Shown here piece after piece: positions 36,029-42,962 of a DNA stretch of 64,000 bases (position 1 is the first letter of the stretch; each line of letters starts with the position of its first letter). The stretch spans positions 47,833-111,832 of the forward strand of contig JAUSID010000110.1 of NCBI GenBank assembly GCA_030648295.1, written 5' to 3'. Below the pieces are notes generated by a model. The model saw only the letters and a list, made by a program, of their open reading frames with translations, did no database searches and had not been told where the DNA came from. This DNA comes from Opitutaceae bacterium (GTDB lineage Bacteria; Verrucomicrobiota; Verrucomicrobiia; Opitutales; Opitutaceae). The position numbers were made by a program, and so were the translations under genes.

Positions 36029-36094
36029 CCCTGGGAGCGCGGGCGTCTCGCCTGCAAGTTCGTTAAATGCGGGCCGGAGGCCCGCGCTCCCAGG
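36029..36094. repeat. Family A palindromic repeat
   Basis: Complete 66-base copy with arms CCCTGGGAGCGCGGGCGTCT and GGCCCGCGCTCCCAGG. It lies in the gap between the GH29 and esterase genes. Confidence 0.85.
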
Positions 36095-36111
36095 AGGAAC
36101 CGCGATTCGAA

Positions 36112-37611
36112 CTACTTTTCCACCGCTGCGGTCCGAGCCGGACCCGCCGCGACCCGCGGTTCACCGTCGAGTTGCAGCTTGATCACGCTCGCGATCGGAT
36201 CGGGTGAAATCGTCGGCAGCTGGATTGAAACGCCCCCGCCACCGGGCATGACGGTCAGCCGCGTATTCGACCGGCTGCCCAGCAGATCTGCGCGCGTGAT
36301 CCTGTTGTTCAGCGGCACCACCAGCCTCGTGTCCTTCGGCCAGTCGAAAACGTGCAAGTAAATCACGCGGCCTTTTCGCGTGGCGCGGCCCCAGTCCAGT
36401 TTGGCGAACGGGCTCGCCGTGGTCCCGTAGATGGCCTCGCCATTCGTCTTCATCCATGCGCCGATGGCTTGGAATGACTTCAAGGTTTCCGGCGGCACGC
36501 TGCCGTCGCCCTTGGGACCGATGTTGAGCAGGTAGTTTCCGCCCTTGCTCGCGATGTCGATCAGGTTGCGGATGAGCGTCTCGTCGGATTTCCACGCGTG
36601 ATCGTGCTCACTGTAGCCCCACGTCGTGTTCAGCGTCATGCATGTCTCCCAATCCAGTCCGGGCATGCCCGTGGCGGGGATGTGCTGCTCGGGGGTGAGA
36701 AAATCGCCGTACTTCGTATCGAGCTTCGCCACCACCGCGGTGGTGCCCATGCCGGACCAGCCCGCCTCGGGAATCCGATACAGCCGGTTGTTCATGATGA
36801 CGCGCGGCAGCCGAACGCGAACGGCACGCATCAGGTCCGTTGCCCGCCACGCTTCATCGCCCTGGAAATCGACGGCGCTGTAATCCCACCACAACACGTC
36901 GGGCCGGTACGACGCGAGCTCGGCCACCTCGGCGTGGAGATAGTCGACATACTTCGCGTGATCGCGTTCACCATTTGGATACGGCTTGCCGCGCAATGGA
37001 TGCGGCAGCTTTGTCGAACGGTTGTAGGCATACTGGTCGTGGTGCCAGTCGATGACAGAGTGATAAAACCCGACGCGCAGTCCCTCCGCCCGCGCCGCAT
37101 CGGTGATCTCCCTGACGAGATCACGGCCGAGCACCGAGCCCGCATCGTAGTCGCTGACCTTCGAGTCGTGCAGCGCGAACCCGTCGTGGTGCTTGGTCGT
37201 GAAAACCAGATAGCGGCAACCCGCGGCGCGCGCGAGCGCCGCCCACTCGCGGGCAAACCCCGGAGCGGGCTTGAACAGGGGGGTCGCGCGCTGAGCATAC
37301 GTGCCCGTGTCGGCGCCGACGCGCTGCTGGATCCACTCCATGCCTCCCTTGGTGGCGACGGCCTTTCCATTCCACGTTCCCGCCAGTCCGGAATACAGTC
37401 CCCAGTGCACAAACATGCCGAAGCGCGCATCGCGCCACCATTGCATCCGCGCATCGCGTTGGGCAGTCGTTTCCATCGCCGGTGAGCGTTCGGCTGCGTC
37501 AATCGTGTTCACGCCGAGCATCAGCGCGAGGAGGCAGCAGGCAATCGGCACGATGCGCCTGGCATGCCGGACAAAGTTCGATGCGGTGCGACGCCGGGAA
37601 TTCGTTTTCAT
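36112..37611 (-). CDS. GH29 alpha-L-fucosidase
   Basis: A 499-aa exported glycosidase with a signal peptide (basic MKTNSRRRTA then IVPIACCLLALMLGVNTIDA). Hallmarks in order are ARFGMFVHWGLYSG, LVFTTKHHDGFALHDSKVSD, GFYHSVIDWHH and PDVLWWDYSAVDFQGDEA, where the Asp of LWWDY is the expected nucleophile. Then follow GGNYLLNIGPKGDGSVP and a C-terminal beta-domain. The enzyme releases alpha-L-fucose from glycans such as fucoidan, xyloglucan or host glycans. Its acid/base residue varies in the family and cannot be assigned safely. The setting with sulfatases would suit sulfated fucans, as an inference. Confidence 0.92.
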   Translation of the reverse strand: MKTNSRRRTASNFVRHARRIVPIACCLLALMLGVNTIDAAERSPAMETTAQRDARMQWWRDARFGMFVHWGLYSGLAGTWNGKAVATKGGMEWIQQRVGADTGTYAQRATPLFKPAPGFAREWAALARAAGCRYLVFTTKHHDGFALHDSKVSDYDAGSVLGRDLVREITDAARAEGLRVGFYHSVIDWHHDQYAYNRSTKLPHPLRGKPYPNGERDHAKYVDYLHAEVAELASYRPDVLWWDYSAVDFQGDEAWRATDLMRAVRVRLPRVIMNNRLYRIPEAGWSGMGTTAVVAKLDTKYGDFLTPEQHIPATGMPGLDWETCMTLNTTWGYSEHDHAWKSDETLIRNLIDIASKGGNYLLNIGPKGDGSVPPETLKSFQAIGAWMKTNGEAIYGTTASPFAKLDWGRATRKGRVIYLHVFDWPKDTRLVVPLNNRITRADLLGSRSNTRLTVMPGGGGVSIQLPTISPDPIASVIKLQLDGEPRVAAGPARTAAVEK

Positions 37612-37696
37612 GTTGATCGGAAGAAGTCAAAACGGGATGCGCCCGCAATGATGGACGGCATTTGGAGCGCCGGCGACTCGGAATCTGGGCGGCCGA

Positions 37697-37761
37697 ACTG
37701 GGAGCGCGACCGCCCCCGGTCGCTCTTTGACCGATGCGACCGAGGGCGGTCGCGCTCCCAA
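37697..37761. repeat. Family C palindromic repeat
   Basis: TGGGAGCGCGACCGCCCCCG and GCGACCGAGGGCGGTCGCGC plus TCCCA form long arms. It is related to family A in its GGGAGCGCG ends but has a GACCGCCCCCGGTC core. A half copy lies inside the gene at 42963-45518. Confidence 0.8.
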
Positions 37762-37771
37762 CGCAAATGCG

Positions 37772-38782
37772 CTACCGTCGCCGCGCTTCGAACTCGGGCG
37801 TCATGCGCGGCACCAAGCCGCCGCGCTCCCGGATGAAAAACAACGCGGCAATCCGCTCGCGCGAAGCGAGCCGGAACCCCTCGTCGGGCCCCAGCACGAA
37901 GAGGGCGGTCGCCAGTCCGCTCGAACGCGCACATGACGACTCTATGACGCTGACTGCGGCAAGGGTCGAGGACACCGGCTCGCCCGTGCGTGGATCGATG
38001 ATGTGGCCATAACGCCGGCCGCCGGCGGTGAAAAAATTCCGGTAGTCGCCCGACGTGGACACGGCCTCGCCGGATAATTCGACCACACACGCGATCGCAC
38101 GCGCATCCGGCCGCGGCACCTCGATCCCCGTCCGCCATCCACTTTCGCCGCCCGGACCGCGGCCCTCGGCTTTCACGTCGCCGCCGACTTGGACGATGTA
38201 GTTGGTGGCCCCGAGCGAGCGCAGCAGTTCGCCGACCTGATCGGACGTGAATCCCTTCGCGATGGACGAAAAATCGACCGTGAGCAGCGGGTCTTTTTTC
38301 CGTAGCGCGGGTGGTTCGCTTCGAATCTCGACCGCACGCCAATCAACATGGCGACGCGCCGCCGAAATCTCCAACCGCGTCGGCCGCCCGGCGGCCCGGC
38401 CGTCCGGGCCAAAACCCCAGAGTCGGACGAGCGGTGCGACCGTCGCGTCAAACGCGCCCTGCGTTAGCTCGCTGAGCTGCCGCGCCTCGGCCGCAACGCG
38501 CGCGAACTCGGTCGAGACGGGTATCCACTCCCTGGTGTCGGCGGCATTGAAGCGCGAAATCTCCGAAGTGGCACGGTAGGTCGAGAATTGCTGTTCGAGT
38601 TGCTCGAGTCTTTCCGGCACACGGTGGGACACAGTTTGCGAGTCGAGGGGCGTCGCCGGCGGCAGAAACCTGACCGACCACGTGGTGCCCATTGCGCGGC
38701 CCGAAAGCGCGATCGGTTCGGCGGCCGGCAACGAAACGCCGCCGAAGAAAAGGACCGCCGCGAATACCGGCCAATGACGCAC
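37772..38782 (-). CDS. apbE: FAD:protein FMN transferase, ApbE family
   Basis: A 336-aa exported enzyme that moves FMN from FAD to a Thr of target flavoproteins in the periplasm. The GTG start at 38782 gives a signal peptide (MRHWPVFAAVLFFGGVSLPA). The open frame runs much further upstream, but only through repeats and antisense of the neighbouring gene. Motifs are AMGTTWSVRF, FDATVAPLVRLWGFGP, TVDFSSIAKGFTSDQVGELL, NYIVQVGGDVKAEGRG and RYGHIIDPRTGEP. The length is normal. The gene lies 228 bases after a NosR-like protein with an SGAT flavinylation motif, its obvious target. Confidence 0.9.
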   Translation of the reverse strand: MRHWPVFAAVLFFGGVSLPAAEPIALSGRAMGTTWSVRFLPPATPLDSQTVSHRVPERLEQLEQQFSTYRATSEISRFNAADTREWIPVSTEFARVAAEARQLSELTQGAFDATVAPLVRLWGFGPDGRAAGRPTRLEISAARRHVDWRAVEIRSEPPALRKKDPLLTVDFSSIAKGFTSDQVGELLRSLGATNYIVQVGGDVKAEGRGPGGESGWRTGIEVPRPDARAIACVVELSGEAVSTSGDYRNFFTAGGRRYGHIIDPRTGEPVSSTLAAVSVIESSCARSSGLATALFVLGPDEGFRLASRERIAALFFIRERGGLVPRMTPEFEARRR

Positions 38783-38885
38783 GGCCGGTGTTGTGCCGCA
38801 GGTGTGACCGCGGATCGACGCAAATTCACCAGCGTGGCGGCTGCGGCTTCCAGCCGCAGATGGCTCGGATTTTCCGTCCGATTTT

Positions 38886-38989
38886 CGTAGCAGCGGAGGT
38901 GACGACGCTGGCAATTTCCATCCACCGACTGTCGGCCTGTGCTTCCGATCCGATCTGCGGCAGAGCCTGCCCTGAGCTTGTCGAAGGGA
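38886..38989. repeat. Families I and D repeats next to each other
   Basis: CGTAGCAGCGGAGGTGACGA (family I, 38886-38912) is followed at 38965-38989 by GCCTGCCCTGAGCTTGTCGA plus AGGG (family D). A family B hairpin lies just before (about 38836-38864). Three repeat types in 150 bases separate the ApbE gene from the NosR-like gene. Confidence 0.7.
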
Positions 38990-39009
38990 TGCCGCAGCCA
39001 CTGACCGGA

Positions 39010-40392
39010 CTACCCTTTGATCCAACTGATGACGGCGAGATAGTTCCAGTTGATCGCCACCGCCACGGCGACGAAGACCAGCGCGAGCGCGTCGCGCCGC
39101 GAAAAAGTGTCCGTCGCGCCGCGGGCGCGGACGAAATTCAGCAAGGCGCCCGTGGGGCATCCGAAACGGCAATACGCCTGCGGCACGAAGAACGAGACGG
39201 CCAGCCCGATCACCGCGATTGCCAGTGTCGCCCACCCCGCCGAACGAACGACATAGGCCGCAAACGGCTCGATGCCCGCCAAATCGAGCGGCAGCGCGAG
39301 CATCGCCACCACCAGCACCAGGAGCAGCAGACCCGCCGGCAGGAACTCCAGCCCGCGAGCGACGGACGCGGGCAGATTGATCCGCCACCGGGCGGGACGA
39401 ACGCGATTGATCAACTCCTGTGCGGCGCCGTGGGGACAAATCTGGTGGCAATAAAATGGCCGACGGGTTGTCCACGGTACGAGCAGCGCCGCGACCGTGA
39501 GCAACACCAGCCCGGGCGCCGTTGTCCAAGGCACTCCCGCCCGCGCCCAGCCCGCAAAAAACTTCTGCGCCACCAAATCGCCGGCGATGAATCCGACGTA
39601 GACGATTACCGTGATCTCGTACAGGCATTTCCAACGGAGAATGCGGAAGACGGGGAAGACTCGGAAGACGCGAAAGACATGTGAGACACCGGAGAATGCC
39701 GGGATGCTAGTCTTACTCGTCTCGCGTTCTTCCATGTCTCGCGTTCTTCGAGCGCGTTCTTCCGCGTCTCCCATTCTTCGGAATTGCCTGACGGCCGCCA
39801 GCCCCAGCACGACGACCATCCCCCAGTCCCGCCAGCCCCACCGCAGCGCCGGGCGCGCGATGATTTCGTCCCGGCTCATCTGCAGTCGCGCCTTCACGCT
39901 GCGCGCGATGGCCATGCTCGTCATCGTCGCACCGGAAACCCCCTCGATGCCGGCCGCTTCCAAATCGAGCGCGGCAGCCCCATCCCATGTCATGCCGTTC
40001 CATTTTTTCAGGAACCGCCGATCGAGGACGACGTTATCGACGTAGTCCTTCGTGTCGTCCGATGAGTGGATCTTTATTCCGACGATCTTCCATTCGCGGT
40101 CGAGCACCACCAGCGCATCCGTCACGCCGGCATAGCCAATGATGTCCTGGCATTGCGGCTGAGTGCGGACGACGTAGCCCAGTTCGCGTCCCTCGCGGTC
40201 GACGATGAACAATCCATCGCGCGCCGAGTCGTCCGGCCGCAATCGCACCGCACTCGCGAAAAATCCCGCGACTTCGTCGACGACGATCGGTGAATCGCCA
40301 TGCGTCCGCTGCCGGACCGCCAGATCGCGAATCAGCCAGGCGATCAGGCACACGACCCCCAGCCGGTAGAGTTGAAGCGTAAATTGCTTCAA
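39010..40392 (-). CDS. NosR/polyferredoxin-like membrane protein with FMN-binding domain
   Basis: A 460-aa inner-membrane redox protein. An N-terminal anchor is followed by a periplasmic FMN-binding domain (about 60-165) with GVSGATMTSMA, where Thr156 of SGAT is the expected site of covalent FMN attached by ApbE. Then come about six membrane helices with two CxxxCP motifs, CHQICPHG (Cys315, Cys319) and CRFGCPTG (Cys408, Cys412), as in NosR/NirI-type proteins. It should carry electrons across the membrane to a periplasmic acceptor. Residues about 207-252, in the cytoplasmic loop before a membrane helix, are encoded by an inserted repeat. No nos operon is nearby. Confidence 0.85.
   Translation of the reverse strand: MKQFTLQLYRLGVVCLIAWLIRDLAVRQRTHGDSPIVVDEVAGFFASAVRLRPDDSARDGLFIVDREGRELGYVVRTQPQCQDIIGYAGVTDALVVLDREWKIVGIKIHSSDDTKDYVDNVVLDRRFLKKWNGMTWDGAAALDLEAAGIEGVSGATMTSMAIARSVKARLQMSRDEIIARPALRWGWRDWGMVVVLGLAAVRQFRRMGDAEERARRTRDMEERETSKTSIPAFSGVSHVFRVFRVFPVFRILRWKCLYEITVIVYVGFIAGDLVAQKFFAGWARAGVPWTTAPGLVLLTVAALLVPWTTRRPFYCHQICPHGAAQELINRVRPARWRINLPASVARGLEFLPAGLLLLVLVVAMLALPLDLAGIEPFAAYVVRSAGWATLAIAVIGLAVSFFVPQAYCRFGCPTGALLNFVRARGATDTFSRRDALALVFVAVAVAINWNYLAVISWIKG
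39628..39775. repeat. Repeat insertion within the NosR-like gene
   Basis: Inverted arms rich in GAAGA units: TCTTCC-type strings with GAGAATGCGGAAGACGGGGA on one side and CTTCCGCGTCTCCCATTCTT on the other, with CGCGTTCTTCCATGTCTCGC inside. The open reading frame passes through unbroken and encodes a charged then VFR-rich segment. Confidence 0.75.
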
Positions 40393-40400
40393 ATGGCTCG

Positions 40401-40520
40401 ATTAACCGCGAATGAACGCGAATGAACGCGAATCGCGTTAGAGGCACGAACCAGTGCGGCGGTCATCATACGGCTATACGCCCGGGGCCCATTCGCGTCC
40501 ATTAGCGTGCATTCGCGGCT
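40401..40520. repeat. Family E inverted repeat pair
   Basis: ATTAACCGCGAATGAACGCG then AATGAACGCGAAT faces CATTCGCGTCCATTAGCGTG then CATTCGCGG. It lies between the NosR-like gene and the FAD oxidoreductase gene. Confidence 0.8.
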
Positions 40521-40530
40521 GCTACTCCGG

Positions 40531-42831
40531 TTAATTCGCGGGCAGCACCTGCACGGCGTCAATGTGCACGTTGCCATCCGCCTTTTCGGCGCTGATCTCC
40601 ACCGCCGACGGTTTGCCGGCCGCAAAACGATACACGCCGAGCGAGACCCACTGGTTGTCGATCGTGGCCGGCTGCTTCTGGTTGACCGTTCCATGTTTTT
40701 CGCCCTCGGCGCTGCGCACCACATACGCCGTGTTGCTGGCGCGATTCTCGTGCGGCGAGGTGGAGAAACGCACTTCGTATCGGCCGTCCGCCGGCACGGT
40801 GAATTCAAACGACGCCTTCATGCCCGGACCGCGCCCATACGCGTAATCCGGCCCCACATGGGAGAGCGAAGCACCCGTTGCCCACTTCCCGCTGAGCTTT
40901 GCGGCCGTGTTGTCCACCACCACGCCCTTCAATGCCGAAAGCGTCACGCCCGTGCCGCGCCCGCCAGTGTCATCGACCGGCCCCGGCGCCGGGCCGACAA
41001 GCTGGAACGTGGCCTCGAGCGCATCGCGCCGCGCGCGGCCCGGCATCTGAAGCAGTGCGTCGAGCTTCGACCAGTGCTTCTGGTACACGTCGCGGGGTGT
41101 GCACTGGTTTTGCACCGCCACGGCGGCGGCCTTGCCCACCACCTCGCCCATCATGCCGATGGTTTTCATCACGCGCACGGTGCCGAGCGCCTCGTCGGTC
41201 ACGCTGATGTCGCGGCCGGCCATGAACAGGTTTTCGACGTTCACCGAGTAGAGGCAGCGATATGGAACCGGGTAACCGAACTGCCGATCGATGCGCCGGT
41301 CGTGCTCGGCGATCGAGATGAACGGATTGTCCGGGAACTTCTGCGCGTACTCCTTTTTCGGGAAGTGCAGATCGATGCTCCATGTGCTCGGCACGCAGCC
41401 ATCGGGAAACTCGCGCTTGGTGACTACGTCCTCGCGCGTGAGCATCACGTCGCCCACGATGCGGCGCGATTCGCGCGTACCGCCAATGTAGGCGACCCAG
41501 TCGAGCTTCGCCTTCGTGTGCTCGGGCTTGCCGTCACGATTCTTCATCGCGTTGAACGCGCCGAAAACCGCGCGGAGGTTCCAGTCGCGAATCGCCTCGA
41601 GGTCATCGATCGGGTGCTTGTTGAAACCGCTTTCCCAGAACCACTCACCCTTGCCCCACTTGCCGGCGTTCAGACCCGTGCCCCGTCCCTGCTTTGGATA
41701 CGGGAAATCGTCCATCGTCAGATCCAGCGCCCACGGTGTTTCCGGGAACGGCTGCTCGGAGCCGGCCTCGCTCCACACCCACATGTTGCTCATGCCCATC
41801 AGATCCTTGAGCTCGATTTCGTATTTGGCGCCCGCGAGGTGCGCGAGGCTGCCATGACCCGTGCAGTCGACGAACAATTGCGCACGGAACTTCTTCTCGC
41901 GGCTGTTGGTGGTGTTGAGGGTCGTCACCGACACGATTTTCCCCTCCTTTGCCTCGGCGGCGTACATGTGCTCGTTGAGGAAAAGCCGGATGTTTTTCTC
42001 GCTGCGCACGAGCGCCTCCTTCTGCGCGTCGCCAAATTCCTCCGCCAGCCCGGGCGAGTTCTTCGCCTTGTCCGCAAACTCCTCCACGATTTCACCGATG
42101 TGCGGATACTTTCCGCGGCGGATCAAACCCTGCGACCAGACGCGGACTTCCGAGCTGCCGTTGCCGCCCAGCACCGGCCGGTTCTGGATCAATGCCACCT
42201 TGAGTCCCATCCGGGCCGCTGAAATCGCGCTGCCCATTCCACCGTAGCCGCCTCCGACGACGACGAGGTCGAATTCGCCCATGTCATCAGGGACGGGTGG
42301 CAATTTCAGTGCCGTCTTGCGCCAGGCGGGAAGCGGCGCGGTGTCGTTGGGCGGTGTCTCCTTCGCATCGGTGGTGAAATAGATCGCATCGCAGCGGCCA
42401 TCGAACCCGGAGAGATCGCGCAATGCGATCGTGCTCTGCGGCTGCGTGATCGTGACGGTGCCGCCGTCGTGCCAACCCCAGTCCGCTCCCTTCGTGCCGA
42501 ACGTCTCGGCGAGCGGCTGGCCGTTGATTAACAGCTGGAACTTCCCCGGCGCCCCCGGTGCGTTCCAGCGCGCCACCCAATCCTTCGTCCGCACCCATAC
42601 GCGATACGAGCCGATCGTGGGAAAGGTGACGCTCGTCGACGCGTCGGCCACGGGCCGTCCGAGTCCGTGCGCAATCAAATACGGCGACCCCATGAGATCG
42701 ATGAACTGGGTGTCGAGCGACCAGCCGCCCGGTTGCGAGAAGCTCTCGGCTTCGACGAGCAGCCGGTCGGCGGCGAACACGGGCGCCGCGAGGGCCAGCG
42801 CGAGGGCAAGTGAGGAGAGGAATCGTTTCAT
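40531..42831 (-). CDS. Secreted FAD-dependent oxidoreductase with flanking carbohydrate-binding-like domains
   Basis: A 766-aa exported protein (start 42831, signal peptide MKRFLSSLALALALAAPVFA). The N-terminal beta-sandwich (about 25-150, RLLVEAESFSQPGGWSLDTQ) and the C-terminal beta-sandwich (about 630-766, DGRYEVRFSTSPHENRASNT) look like golvesin/xanthan-lyase-type carbohydrate-binding domains. Between them lies an FAD_oxidored domain with the dinucleotide motif VVVGGGYGGMGSAISAARMG, followed by VLGGNGSSEVRVWSQG and, near its end, MAGRDISVTDEALGTVRVMK. FAD binding is well supported. The substrate is unknown, although the carbohydrate-binding modules suggest it oxidises sugars. Confidence 0.82.
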   Translation of the reverse strand: MKRFLSSLALALALAAPVFAADRLLVEAESFSQPGGWSLDTQFIDLMGSPYLIAHGLGRPVADASTSVTFPTIGSYRVWVRTKDWVARWNAPGAPGKFQLLINGQPLAETFGTKGADWGWHDGGTVTITQPQSTIALRDLSGFDGRCDAIYFTTDAKETPPNDTAPLPAWRKTALKLPPVPDDMGEFDLVVVGGGYGGMGSAISAARMGLKVALIQNRPVLGGNGSSEVRVWSQGLIRRGKYPHIGEIVEEFADKAKNSPGLAEEFGDAQKEALVRSEKNIRLFLNEHMYAAEAKEGKIVSVTTLNTTNSREKKFRAQLFVDCTGHGSLAHLAGAKYEIELKDLMGMSNMWVWSEAGSEQPFPETPWALDLTMDDFPYPKQGRGTGLNAGKWGKGEWFWESGFNKHPIDDLEAIRDWNLRAVFGAFNAMKNRDGKPEHTKAKLDWVAYIGGTRESRRIVGDVMLTREDVVTKREFPDGCVPSTWSIDLHFPKKEYAQKFPDNPFISIAEHDRRIDRQFGYPVPYRCLYSVNVENLFMAGRDISVTDEALGTVRVMKTIGMMGEVVGKAAAVAVQNQCTPRDVYQKHWSKLDALLQMPGRARRDALEATFQLVGPAPGPVDDTGGRGTGVTLSALKGVVVDNTAAKLSGKWATGASLSHVGPDYAYGRGPGMKASFEFTVPADGRYEVRFSTSPHENRASNTAYVVRSAEGEKHGTVNQKQPATIDNQWVSLGVYRFAAGKPSAVEISAEKADGNVHIDAVQVLPAN

Positions 42832-42860
42832 GGAAAATAGTTCAGAAAAACACACCGTGC

Positions 42861-42922
42861 CCTAGGAGCGCGGGCCTCCGGCCCGCCCCAACCTATTGCG
42901 GGCGAAACGCCCGCGCTCCCAA
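42861..42922. repeat. Family A palindromic repeat
   Basis: CCTAGGAGCGCGGGCCTCCG and GGCGAAACGCCCGCGCTCCC arms in a 62-base copy, placed between the FAD oxidoreductase gene and the next upstream gene. Confidence 0.85.
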
Positions 42923-42962
42923 GTACCGGATCCTGAGTAGCAGTTGGGTCTCATGCGCGCCA

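Noticed and set aside
39010..40392. nosR of a denitrification operon
   Set aside because: Motifs match the NosR type, but no nosZ, nosD or nosF gene is near and the protein is much shorter than NosR.
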